From positions 30,442,001-30,506,000 of the forward strand of contig OU612068.1 of assembly GCA_914767715.1 (NCBI GenBank): 64,000 nt of DNA. The letters are read 5' to 3'. Origin of the DNA: Membranipora membranacea (Eukaryota; Bryozoa; Gymnolaemata; Cheilostomatida; Membraniporidae). Below the pieces are notes generated by a model. It was given only the letters and a program-made list of their open reading frames with translations, made no database searches and was not told the origin of the DNA. The translations under genes were made by a program, and so were the position numbers. Below, in pieces: positions 1 to 11,649 of the stretch; the stretch's first letter is position 1, and each line of letters opens with the position of its first letter.

Positions 1-1693
1 TATTATAACTTCATATTATACAATGCGTATAAGTAACCCATGGTTCAAAAGTTTTGAGCTTAAAGATCTCGGGTTTTGGTTTGGCTATGTCATTTAACGC
101 TCTAAATTCCTTCTCCGGTAATTTCTATTTCATCACAATAATGTGTTTGCGGTTGAGATTTTGGCTTATTTTAATGGGAAAACATAGAAATATTTTCCAA
201 TGGCTGCGAGTAAAAATACCTGCAAGTGATCCACATAGTGTCACATAAAAGTTTTTCCAAAAAAATGGGTATAAGCGCTCTAAAAATCTAAATTTCCATG
301 CCCAATACATATATTCTCAATGATAAGTTATAATTATGATACAGGCACTAGCCATGCACAACCAGATTGCGTTATGTTATGGATTTCGCAATAATTAAGT
401 AGGACAAAAACTGATGCTATTTTTGTACACATTGTCTGTATCGGATCGAGAAGTTTGGCAACGAATCATTTTATTTATTGTACCCTGAAACATAGGTAAA
501 TACAGCAATCAAAGAAAGTACATAAAAATTGACAAAATAAAAGCCACAAAAAATGCCATGGCTAAAATTCTCAGAATTAAATAACAATTTAACCAACCAA
601 ATTGGGCAAAAAATACTTCACAAAAATTGTAGCCTTTAGCAGCATTAATTAACCTATGATAGAAGGGGTGATAATTACACTGTTACGATACAAATATTAC
701 TTAATTAATTCTTAAAACTTAATTCAACTTACAAATGGTGACTGGTTAGGTCCCTTCTCGATCTAATAAGTGTGTGAGACATACATACTAGTTGATCCAT
801 CAGGTTTCTACAGTGAAAAGCAACGAAAAATAAGTAAAGAAAATTGTCACAATTAATTTCAGTCGCCTTTTCTTACAAACATGATTACAATAATACATAG
901 GTAATAATAGTAAAACAAGTATAATGAAACATTAAACTTACATGTCCTCTTGCAAAGTCAGTACTCAGAATATAATATATATACTAGATCTTCCGCGTAA
1001 GTCAGTATTGGAGTGAAGATGAAGTGATAGCTGATAAACTTAGTGAATAAAACTCTGGCTACATTTTTCTGATTAAATGTGCAGAGAGTAAAATAACGAG
1101 AGAGAAATGAGTCCTGCTTTGACTTGCTTCTCTAAGGTAATGACAATATGACTTAGGTAATGATAATATGAATTCTGCAGCAATATGAGTGAGGTCACAA
1201 CAAATTTGGCCTCATGGTTTTGCTGGCGACCTGATCTGACTTGACCTGATGCCACAAATTTGAACAATTTGTCAAACTTTTAATTGATACTGATAAGACA
1301 CTTGACAATTTACACCAGCAGGTTGCTGCATAATCACACAGGAGATAATAATAATTCGATAATTCATGAATAGGCTAATTAAATTTGCAGTTCAAGAAAA
1401 CATCCCAATACATTGTCCACTCTAGAGAGTAATGACTCTATGGGGATTGCCTTCGTCCTGTCTACAATATTGTTAGTTGTTTCCCCTCCATGCAAGAGAA
1501 GGCAACTTACGCCTCTGAAATTTCCAACCACAAACCATATAAGCATACTGATATCTGCTAAGTGAATTACACGGAACTTTGCAGGGAGAATTCTCCCTGA
1601 TCTGTGTCAAGGCGAATTTTTAGGAAGTTTTACATGGTTCATATTTTATTTAATGGTATATAAGTTTAACTGAGAACTATTTGATACTTTTAG
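1..1693. other. No gene recognised
   Basis: AT-rich sequence with only short, protein-unlike open frames on either strand. It could hold introns or upstream exons of the coding stretch that begins near 1694, but I could not pick out any exon with convincing protein content and matching splice signals. Confidence 0.4.
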
Positions 1694-2041
1694 ACATTAC
1701 TTAAGTCAGAGTTCTACCAGATACCTGACTCAAGTCACATGATAATGATGGAGCAGCCCATCGTTGTAAACAGACTCATAGATAGATTCCTCGATGGAGA
1801 GAAACCAAACCACATAGTCAGCAGTGCAGGGAGTCATGTACCCTTAGACTCTGACATATCCCTCCCAGCTGAGAGGCCAATGTCACCTTATGTCTCTACT
1901 AACGGTAACTGTAGCGGAGAGATACATTACCCTGGAGTGGAATCTCCTCGCTCACCTCGGCAAAGTAAACCTTCTAATAGTCACGCGGCTCATCATCTGA
2001 CTAAAAGTCAACCTAATCTACGGAAATCTATAAAAACCTAG
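1694..2041 (+). CDS. Possible terminal exon of an unidentified gene
   Basis: An open frame runs from an in-frame stop at 1691 to a TAG at 2039-2041; the first ATG is at 1739. A candidate splice acceptor (ctaccag) ends at 1720, so the coding part may begin at 1721 as the last exon of a longer gene. The roughly 100-residue product is hydrophilic and rich in Ser, Pro and Asn, with several Ser-Pro motifs (MSPY, SPRSP) and a basic end, as in the disordered C-terminal tail of a signalling or channel protein. It has no membrane segment or recognisable domain. I do not recognise the family. It could also be a chance frame, though its composition is more protein-like than other short frames nearby. 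Confidence 0.35.
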   Translation, partial: TLLKSEFYQIPDSSHMIMMEQPIVVNRLIDRFLDGEKPNHIVSSAGSHVPLDSDISLPAERPMSPYVSTNGNCSGEIHYPGVESPRSPRQSKPSNSHAAHHLTKSQPNLRKSIKT

Positions 2042-2333
2042 ACAAACAGACGCATGTTACGGAAATCTGTGTTACTATTGAAGGGTTTGCAAAGCATTTT
2101 GTTCTCAAAGAGATTTTTACTTTCTCTTACTTTGCAATAGTTTAGGCTACGCTACTGCCAGATATCTGTAATCTCACGTTATTTTTGATACTAATACTTT
2201 ATTTTGAACACTAGTTCTTTACTTTGAATATATCATGTACTTTCACCCATGTTCGGTTGTCCGATGGTATGCTTCATTTTCTCAACCGTTTCTATTTTCT
2301 AATATTTGAAAGTCTTTGTCATTTCGCTAGAAA

Positions 2334-2557
2334 TGTGTAACGACTCTATGACCATGCCTGACGCTATGGTAAAGAAAAGCTCAAGGTTACTTGACACTGC
2401 CTGGATTGGTCACAATAACGCTTTACTAGATAGATATTTAGATACTTTTGGTAATTTTGTCGAAGACAAATTACAAAGTACTGTGGAAACAAACGAAAAT
2501 GACAGAGAGTTTTTTCTGACAACTCTGATAAATCTTGCAAACACATTCAGATCTTAG
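2334..2557 (+). CDS. Short unidentified open reading frame
   Basis: From ATG at 2334 to the stop at 2555-2557 the frame encodes 74 residues. The first part is Met-rich; the second (from about residue 18) looks helical and acidic, with alternating Leu/Phe and charged residues ending in TLINLANTFRS. The frame also reads open upstream to about 2306, so it could be an exon rather than a complete gene. I recognise no domain. It may belong to the same transcript as the exon at 1694-2041 by alternative splicing, or be chance. Confidence 0.25.
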
Positions 2558-5381
2558 TAATTTAATTATTTAATTTAAGTCTTAATATCAAAGCTGTGTT
2601 CACCTATGAAATGGCATTTTTATGAACCTTTTTTATGTAACTTTTTATATACCTTTTTATGTCACAGCTGTTGGATAACAACTAGCTCTCGAGCTCTTAC
2701 ATACAAAGAAACCTATGTTTCTAGATTTCTAGATTGAACAATTATTTGCAGATAACCATCATATCATAACCTGTACCAGCAAAAGCAAGCAACCTCTGAA
2801 ATCGATATCACACAGGATTTATAGTGGTATGATGAAATTAGCAGTATTATCAAAAACATCTAAGTTCTACCCAGGCAGTACCTAGATCAGTCCCTGTATC
2901 TGTTCTACCAAAGTGTCATAGATTTCGGATATTGTAATTGCACCATAAACTCAGTAATCAACTGTCTAGGCTACTTAAAAGCTGTGAGAATGACTTAATC
3001 TTCGAGAAAATTATCTCACTCTTGTCAACTTGGCGCTGAAGTTCGGCCAATTAGTGTAATCGATTTACAAAGCAATGATTGAGAGTGATAATGAAGGCTT
3101 GCGGGTGTCAACAAGGAATCCAATTTTGGCTTATTTTACAACATTTCTCCTAATGAGGAGTTCAAAAATGAACTTATGTTAATTAGGCCTCTGAAAATAA
3201 TGATCAAAATTCACACTGTTTAGAATGTATGGTAATAGTATACTTATAGTATATTGTGCAGATTTTGGATCATTCGTATCGTGACCAAGATCTGCTTCAC
3301 TTGAGGAGAAGATCTATTATCAGTAACAAATTAAGATTGACATGATGTCATGATAGATTCTAGTCCTAATAATCTATATTTTTGATCAACTGACTGCCAT
3401 AATTGGGTTCCCTCTATGTTCACAATAGCCTTGTTATCATCATCTTACTTACATACCACATTATATAAATGCTCACCTAATCACCATAATATACAGTAGG
3501 TAGAGTATTGAAAGAAAAAATCAGAGAGAATAACAAATCTCATCACTAGGGTAACATCACATCCTAGGAGTACCGATAACCGTAGGCGATCGTTGTGGTC
3601 GCCTTCGCATGCACTCCTGATCTGTTGTTGAGCTACTTTTTAGCTAGTATGGTAATTCCATTTACTGCTCCTCATTTTATTAAGTCAATTCAAATTTGGT
3701 TTGTTATGTCTCAGCTGCTGTTTACAGTTTGCCTGAGGATTCAAAATTTATTTCTCTAATAACAAGGCTGATATTTCTGCTGAAGCTCATTTCAAATTTT
3801 TTTAGCTTTAGTTCATATTTTTACCATGTGTGAAAATTATATTTGATTCTATCAAATGAATCATTATCATCTTTCATCTTTTGCATATACTCACGGAATG
3901 TTAAAAAAAGTTGTCATAGAATATGTAAACATTATTTTACATGACCTGACTAAGTTTTTTTATTACTATAACTTCATGTCACTTTTTGGAATGACTGGAT
4001 TTTGGAGACACTGAGACACCTTGTTGCTCAGATTTATTTCATTCATTCATGTCATTCTCCTTAAAATTAATATCCTACTATGGAGACCAAAGAAGAAAAA
4101 ATAAGACGGTTGAAAGTTAAAAATAGAGGATTTCAATTTGTTGAGAGATGTTAGTGACTGTAAGTAAACACAAAGGACGCTTATTTTCTGTTGATGAGAT
4201 TTACTTTTTACATAACCACCAGACAAGGTAGATTACCCCATGAGCTAAAGTCTCGTGAGCCAAAATATCATGAACAGATAATCATGTGAAAATATTTGTG
4301 ATATTGCATGATATTCGCAGATAATAACCCTCCCACACCCTAGATTATATAACAAATGTTATAAAACCAATTCTACTCAGCGTTATACAAGTTAAAATGC
4401 AATTTATGTTCTACTTTTTTTTTGCAAGCTTATGACACCCAGAAAAAAACAAATTTAATATGTAGGGTATGGATGAGTAGCTTATATGTGATAGGGCAGG
4501 TTCCTCTCAATTTAAATATTGCAAAATCTCCAAATAAATTTTTGAATGAAAAGCTGCAATTTGATGTGCTCGTTTTCAAGTTAGTTTCAATGTTATTTTC
4601 GGCCGAAATATAGAAGAGTTGATAAGAAAATCGTGATAAGAACAAGCGGCTCTATCTGCTATGTGTGTGTGTTTTCTCATCATACCTCATGTTTGTTGTT
4701 GTTAGAGCAAAAGTTTAGACTTGTGGAAATTGCGAGAGGGATGAGTTGTTTCAAAGCCACAGGCAGAAATTGATCTTTAGAAATATATGTATTAATGCCA
4801 TTAATGATAGTAATCTTAGCAACATTAATGAATAGTTACACTACTCCATGTGCCAAAAACTAGAAAGTGGAACATAGATCAGATGAAAGGACGGGACTAA
4901 GTAATAAGTAGCCTCATACCAGCAAACCAGGCTCATATAATAGCTATAGGCACTCACAATAACATAGAATTAACATTGCAGGAATCACATCATGTCATCA
5001 AAGCAGAATAATAAGATTACAATCTATAGCGTGGAAACTAAAATTTGTTGTCATATAAGCTCAACTCTTAAAATTCTCTCCAGTGGATTTACTTTTAGCC
5101 AGCTATTGTGTGATAACTGCATGATGCTCCCTGTGTAAACAGTTGGCTGCCAGGCTAACTTTATTCAGGCAAAAAGTAATCTCAACTTTGTTTCTACTGT
5201 AAACTGTTGCCCGTAGGAGTGTCTGGCTCTCTGCCAATAGGGGGAGGGGGTAAAATAAATGGTCAGCTAGTGCTCTCACATGAGAGAGAGACGAGTATCA
5301 CTCGAATACTTACTTTTTGTGGCTGATCAGAATATGATTCCATCGCGATATAAACTTAATGTCAGACTTTCCCTTTTCCAA
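2558..5381. other. Intergenic, no gene seen
   Basis: Nearly three kilobases of AT-rich sequence with stop codons in all frames. The short open frames near 4420-4640 overlap on both strands and show no family resemblance. I see no RNA gene or clear repeat until the tandem array at 5382. Confidence 0.5.
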
Positions 5382-5513
5382 TATCCACCCTTACCTGAGT
5401 TTTAGGACCTGACCTACTGTAACGGTATCCACCCTTACCTGAGTTTTAGGACCTGACCTACTGTAACAGTATCCACCCTTACCTGAGTTTTAGGACCTGA
5501 CCTACTGTAACAG
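5382..5513. repeat. 44-base tandem repeat, three copies
   Basis: Three consecutive copies of a 44-base unit starting tatccacccttacctg and ending ctgtaac(g/a)g begin at 5382, 5426 and 5470. They are almost identical, differing by a single G/A near the unit end. The array lies about 350 bases upstream of the LINE fragment and may be unrelated to it. Confidence 0.95.
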
Positions 5514-5839
5514 TTGTAGGAGTGAAGGATTATCTTTCTTTACAAAGTATCGAGTAACTTCATCATGACAGAATAATCTGGATAACCTAAATTTACTCTA
5601 GCTTACTGAGACTTTAATAATAAAATACTATATGAATTAGCGCCCCAATGACATCCTCTCCTTACACAAACAAGTGAAAGTTTCATCAATGAACTCCCTC
5701 AGGGTTAAGTGGATGAGCTTGCTGTGCCGTTTCTTGAATGTGCACACATCTATACCTATGTCAATGATTTTTTTTGGTTATGTTTTTTGACATTTTGACG
5801 TTCTTCAAAATTATTACGGCAGTCAATAAAATGTATTAA

Positions 5840-6833
5840 TAAAAACGATACTATTCGTAAATGCTGTGTCAAGCTGAAAGAGAAATCTAAATACAGAGCC
5901 ATAACCATGGGTGCCCCTCAAGGTACCAAACTAGGTCCATGGCTATGGTTGGTCTACGTCAACGACATCTCAGCCAGTTGCAGTATTATGAAATACGCCG
6001 ATGATGTGACACTTACGCCCCATTCATGAAAAAGACCTCAAACGCGGAGAACTTCCAAGTCTCTCTTGACGAAGTCAGCCAATGGGCGCAGGACAATAAC
6101 ATGCTGATCAATGCCAAGAAAACACAGCTCATTCAGTTCACCCTCTCAGAACCAAAATATGTTGATCACTAGAATGAATGGTCAGCCTATAACCTCTGTA
6201 GAGTCGGCCAAACTGTTAGGTGTGACAATCGATAGACGTCTGACGTTTGGTGAGCATATCGACAAAGTATGCTCAAACATGGATAGCCGATTGTATGGTA
6301 TGCGCGCTCTAAAGCGCTTGGGTCTCAACCGTAAAGGGCTCATAACATACTATACTGCAAATATCCGTTCTGCTCTAACCTATGCTTGTCCAGTCTGGTC
6401 GTCGCTAATATCTGACAATCTAATGGATAAGGTTGTACAAGTAGAACGAAAAGCTCTGAAGGTCATCTATCCCGATCTCAGCTATGACGCAGCTATCTGT
6501 GAGTGTGGTATGCCACCTATCAAGCTATTCATGCAAGACCAATGCTCTAAGCTGATATTACGAATCCGTAAACAAGACACCCACCCACTAAACAAGCTGA
6601 GCATCAGAAAGGAGAGCAGAAGTACCCGTGTATCTAGTGACATTCATATGCCTGTTTGCAGGACTACAAAACTGCAAAATATCTTCTTTTATAATTTTTC
6701 TAAGGTGTTATAATGCCTTACTGTCTGTTCTTACTGACTTATATGTTTTTATTAGAGCCCTGTCTTTTTTAATCTTGTAATTTCACTCCAGTGTACCACC
6801 CACAAATGGTTTTAGGAGGAAAAAATAATAAAG
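5840..6833 (+). mobile_element. 5'-truncated non-LTR retrotransposon (LINE) reverse transcriptase, broken
   Basis: The reading frame carries the reverse-transcriptase block MGAPQGTKLGP (ATG 5907) and then YADDVTL, the catalytic aspartate box, about 30 residues later. After YADD the frame shifts near 6030 and again near 6150. The downstream frame, 6111-6713, continues the typical C-terminal ORF2 region (LLGVTIDRRLTF, then YACPVWSSL) to a stop at 6713. An A-rich stretch with aataataaag around 6818-6833 may be the 3' tail. Everything upstream of the QG-GP block is missing, so this is a dead, truncated copy. The CR1/Jockey-type clade is only a guess from the LGVTID and TYACPVW blocks. Confidence 0.9.
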
Positions 6834-7452
6834 CTCAACATCATTAGCTATACTGATTTCCCATTTTTTATGCGATCTTTGCATATCATATCTTTGATGC
6901 AGGATATGAGAACAATGCATTATCAGTGGAGAGTTAGTATGATTGAAATCAGTCATTTTAGTTCCACGGGAATTACTTTATCAGGTTTTCATGTGAAGAA
7001 ATATATAGCACATTTGCATTTTTGATTATGAAATGTTCATTCTCTCAAGACCACTGAAATTTTGCGCTCACGTTTGAGACTTTGGCGCAGGGAAACAATA
7101 AAGTGGTTTCACTCGGACAATCGACTTTTTAGGATACCGGTTATAGACACCAAGTTTATTGGCCATCCAGAATAATCTAAAAATAGGTGATCCTTTATTG
7201 TTATGAAACCTCGGTGACTGGTCCTGGGAAATTGTGCAGAGAAAGAGACGGCTAACAATTTAGCCCATCGGCACCCTGCAATCAGCTATCGTTTCATCGC
7301 TGCAATAAAATACCGGTTGCGATCTCCTAAAATTATCCTATTCATGTGCGGCTATAATTGTGCACCCAGGTATTATAAACCTATGCACTTTAACGATCCT
7401 TTCATCCCATTAACAAAGCTATTATTATAATGTTACCACTTATATATCATGA

Positions 7453-7534
7453 CCCGCCCTCCCCCACCACCTACAATTCACTGTTGCATTATGGGTGCGG
7501 TACTGTATAATTAGAGTGAGTGAGGGGTATATAA
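7453..7534 (+). promoter_or_regulatory. Promoter of EF-hand/hemerythrin gene A (C-rich box and TATA box)
   Basis: A TATATAA box at 7528-7534 lies 78 bases upstream of the ATG at 7612, leaving a 5' leader of about 50 bases if transcription starts ~30 bases after the TATA. A C-rich stretch (cccgccctcccccaccac) at 7453-7470 resembles a Sp1/KLF-type site. The paralogue at 13389 has a TATA box at a similar distance and a similar C/G-rich box. Confidence 0.7.
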
Positions 7535-7611
7535 GAGGGGGCCCCGGGTCTGCAGTCATCACTTCATCACCAGCTCTACTACAGAAATATCAATCTCTCT
7601 CATACATCATC

Positions 7612-9385
7612 ATGGTAAGTCGCCGGGCATTTCAACAAATACTATTCTTGGCTGTTAAATTTCGATATGATAGAAATAATAACTAATTGAGTGTCAGTAA
7701 AAAAATACAACACACAGGCTTAAATTTTTTCTAAAGTATGATGTAATGTATGATTTATTTCCAAAGTTATATGTATGATTTTTTTCCCACAGTCTAAGGC
7801 ACAACACGATGCAGATATGGAGGCCTTGAGAAGCCAAGTTGAGAAGCTTACTGAGCAACAGCTTGTTGAGATCCGCGAGGCCTTCAACCTGTACGACATT
7901 GACCAAGATGGAGTCATCGGAACTACCGAGCTCAAGGACACCCTCACCTCACTCGGACAAGATCCAACCGACGTCGAGATCAAAGAGATGATGGCCAAGG
8001 TCGACCTTGATGGTAAGCATACACAAAATTAGGCATTGGCAGCTGAAAAAATATTTGTTCAAAGTGAAATAAATTAATGAAATATTTTTGAGTCCATCTG
8101 AACTAGAATTTTATAACTACCCATCCTGACATATAAATTTTTAGTCATATCTATTCATTCAGACTAATTGCGTATTTTGTCTCCAAATCTGACTGAAACA
8201 TGAAAATAATTTTTCAACTAAAAACTGAAAAAGTTATATAATAAATAAGCTCATCCATCAGAGGATTATCTATTTGTCTATTGTCTCAATTCAATCAAAT
8301 ATTTCTTTTAGGAAATGGTACCCTCGAGTATGATGAGTTTCTGGTGATGATGGCAGCTAAGATTACTGGTGAGAAGGCTGATGTAGCAAGCTGGGCTCAC
8401 AAGGTCCCAATCCCATACATCTGGGACAAATCTTTCTCTACTCTTGTAAGTACTCATATCTCATTATTGCAGTGTAAAGTAGCAAGTACGTGAAATGTTA
8501 CAATTTTTTAAGCAATAATAAAAAGCGCAACGCTCAAAAATCATTCTACAAGAAGGTTGTTTAAAAAATCATTTCATTTTAAATGTACCACCTATATTCA
8601 AAAGTTGAGTTTCTGAAATGTGTTCCTTACGAGTTATTGACAATGAGCATTCTTAATATTTCCAACTTTCAACAATAATTTTTCACCCTACAGTATCAGA
8701 GAATTGATGATGAGCACAAGCACCTGTTCCATACCATCTGGCAGTGCTTCGATAACAGAGAGTCCTCTTACTGTCTGCTCAACATGGTCGCTACCATGCA
8801 GCAGCACTTTACCTATGAGGAGGGATGTATGAAGGCCTCCAAACATGACGGATATGTTAGACATAAAGAGGTACATGACTGCTATATGGACAAGCTGAAA
8901 CACTTCTCTGTACCCGTCAAAGACAAAGACATCAAATACTGCATGAGCTGGTGAGTAAAGCATTGTATGTTCTGTCACCGTCATTAGAGAGTTGTCTGTT
9001 GACTATAAATGTATAGACAACTCTCAAAACATTTTAAATAGAAAGTAACAAGGCTCTAACCAGGGAGCCTCTCTGCTATAACGATGTTTACAACGTTGAT
9101 AGAATGTGTTAAATTATCCTGTTTCCTTGTCAAATGCATATACAAAAAAACTGGTAAATTGGTTGTAAATTATGATCCAATAAATTAAACTCTTTATGTT
9201 TATTGATATGGATCAGAGTGCAGATTTTCCATATACTTTCTGAAGCAAATTTATTGAAGTTTACATGTAATTAACACAAAAACTATTTCTATATTTTCAG
9301 GCTGGTCAACCATATCAAGAACACTGACTTCAAGTACAAAGGAAAACTTCTCCAGGGAGCCGGAGGAGAGCTTCTCGCTGCCTAA
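7612..9385 (+). CDS. EF-hand/hemerythrin fusion protein, copy A
   Basis: Five exons: 7612-7614 (ATG alone), 7793-8012, 8312-8445, 8694-8950, 9301-9385; 232 residues. Residues ~20-95 are a calmodulin-like N-lobe with two canonical EF-hand loops (residues 36-47 DIDQDGVIGTTE, 72-83 DLDGNGTLEYDE). Residues ~103-221 are a complete hemerythrin: PIPYIWDKSF, DDEH, HFTYEE, WLVNHIK, DFKYKGK. All seven diiron ligands are present (His127, His157, Glu161, His176, His180, His209, Asp214) and their spacing matches myohemerythrin. A 12-residue Gly/Ala/Leu tail follows. Exon 8312-8445 encodes both the end of EF-hand 2 and the start of hemerythrin, so the fusion does not depend on joining exons. No signal peptide, so probably cytosolic. 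An intron directly after ATG also occurs in calmodulin genes. Likely a Ca2+-responsive oxygen- or iron-binding protein (inference). Confidence 0.93.
8986..9026. repeat. Short hairpin of the AGTTGTCT family
   Basis: gagagttgtct (8987-8997 within it) and its complement agacaactctc (9015-9025) flank a short AT-rich loop in the last intron of hemerythrin gene A. Similar hairpins with the AGTTGTCT/AGACAACT ends occur at 35927, 39527 and 53043. Confidence 0.6.
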
Positions 9386-9577
9386 GTGCTGTCAGATTTT
9401 TGATAAAGACAATTTAAAACTTTAGTACAGAACAGCAGCGAAACATTTTAAAATAACCAGCTGTTATTTTCCTGTTTTGCTGACAACAAACCTTTTTGCA
9501 GTTAATGCTTCCATGTCATTCCTGAAAAAAGTAAGAGCCAGTTTTTTTTTCTATTTTTCTATTCACAAGAAGGTGAA

Positions 9578-9583
9578 AATAAA
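9578..9583 (+). terminator. Polyadenylation signal of gene A
   Basis: AATAAA, about 195 bases after the TAA stop at 9383-9385; the first good signal downstream on the plus strand. Confidence 0.6.
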
Positions 9584-11424
9584 TTTTCTTGACAAATTAA
9601 CTCAAGTGGTTCAGTCTGTATTGTTAACACCAAATCCATGTGCCCACACCTGGCACACAACTGATTGATGAGATAGTAAATTATTGGGTTACCGGGTTGA
9701 TTGTTCAGTCAATAATCACAGACGAAGCTGTATCAAATTATCCACCTAATTTCTGGTTGATTGAGGTTTCTCCTAAATTATTTATTGTTGGTGAAATTGA
9801 TCTAGAATCCATTCAAGAAAATAATTTGCATAGAGAATTATGTACATCAGTCATACAGGGTATAAGTACCGTCCCCAACTTGTGCTGATTTTGCAGACCT
9901 GACAACCACTATATAATACAACAACAAACAAAAACTCTTGCTTTTGAGATACTTATAATAATTGTTGGCGCAGCAACTCAAATGTTAAATGAGGTGTTAT
10001 CTTTGCCATTGCATGATTTTAGAATTATACGTGGCAAATTGTGCATCAGAGATCAGAATTTATATTGGCATCATCATTGCAACTCAATAGTGCAATAATA
10101 CCCTTAAAAAAGATACACCTGTCGCCTAGTATATATTATATATATAAATGTTGGGACGCTCTCTCACAAAACTAGGTAGATAAGATAGATAATCACACAC
10201 ATGATCACCATTTCTATCACTTCTACCCTGATACCCAGACTAACAAATCTAGACATGGAGCATCTCGCTCAGCCCATTTACAGGACATCCATCATCAGCG
10301 TTTCATCTTTATAGGTCTTTCAATTTTGTTGATGGATCATTTGCATTTGTATGGTAATCTTGCAAAGAGGTTGTTACTATTTGTGACTTTTCTTTGCAGC
10401 AGATATTTAACTCCAATACAGCTCTCACAAATAATATTTACTCATTTCACGCTGGTGCGCTCCGGTTTCACTCTGGTGAGTCGCTTGTCACATATGAGAG
10501 GACAAAAACAAAAAAGCTTAATATCAATCAATGACCTGCAACTGGATCCCATTTATGCATGGTGACTCTTTTGGAGTTTTATTTTATAAGTGGATCATGT
10601 TCTGTAGATGCCTCAACAACCAATATAAAAACTCATATATATGGTGATAATCACCAGAGGCTGTCGTTAGAGCATATCTATACTAAACGTTTGAGACCCC
10701 AAGTGTGCTCAGCCAATATGATCGGAAAAATGTGCTTGGACAGATGGAGATTTTGTGGCACCACAAAGTCTCCATTTACAAAAGTCTGAGCACTAGGTTA
10801 CATGGTCACTTCTAGACATGTATGTCTGGCTGGCCTGTCATGTATTATTGTGGTTTCATAAGTTCATGTTTTGTATTACATGTTTTTCAAAATTGGCCAG
10901 CTTGTCTGTGATGCTGCAAATTTATCAAAGGAGAGATTCTATAATAATGTATTTGAAGAAGCACTTATGGTACAAGAGGAAATCATATGCAGAACGATAC
11001 CTTTACCTGTGCAGGACGCAGCGTATGCCTCCCTATTCATTGTTCACAAGCACTAAACTGGTGATAATAATTTGATTTGATAATAACTAAATACAATTAC
11101 ACTTTTTTTACTTGTTTACGTGGGAAGTTTATTGTTACGTCATAACTACCACTTGAGGGCTGGCTCCAAGGACCAATGCCAACTGCAAGCACTAGAATTA
11201 TCTGAAACTGTAAAGTTTATAATTGAATGCAGGTCAGTTGCTTGATTCTCAATAGGATGACCCTGTTACTGAACAGAGTTTTGCGCTCTATCAGATCACT
11301 GTTAAGGCCAAATTCAGGACATGGCAACGCAGCAATAATAAAATTAGATACTCAGCTCTCCACTTGCAAATAAAATGGTAGGAGAATACATAATCATCTT
11401 ATTGTTATTTATGATCGTGTGGTT
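9584..11424. other. Spacer between the convergent hemerythrin-fusion genes
   Basis: AT-rich spacer separating the two 3' ends. Several open frames of 60-85 codons lie at 9640-9888, 10326-10789 and 10818-11075. None has a recognisable domain, splice context or relation to the flanking genes, so I leave them out as genes. Confidence 0.5.
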
Positions 11425-11430
11425 TTTATT
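11425..11430 (-). terminator. Polyadenylation signal of gene B
   Basis: TTTATT on the plus strand reads AATAAA on the minus strand, about 220 bases beyond the stop codon of gene B at 11650-11652, a distance like that in gene A. Confidence 0.5.
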
Positions 11431-11649
11431 TTAATAATAGTTATTTATAAGGAAAAATGGATAATTCAGCACAGATATATATCATGTAGTTTTTTTAAAG
11501 GTTGAATAAATGAAAACAGGAATATTACAAGAAAAGTATTTCAAAATAAAAATTGTGACTAGGGAGTTTGAAGATGTCACCCGATGTAATAATACACACA
11601 TCTGAAGATTTCAGAAAAGCCAGACCGCAATTAACAACTGTTGGACATA

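Noticed and set aside
9640-9888. 82-codon plus-strand frame after hemerythrin gene A
   Set aside because: Overlaps the expected 3' region, has no domain, no splice context and no resemblance to the neighbours; likely chance.
10326-11075. Cluster of 60-85-codon frames between the two fusion genes
   Set aside because: Overlapping frames with no shared protein character; considered a third fusion copy but no EF-hand or hemerythrin motif is present.
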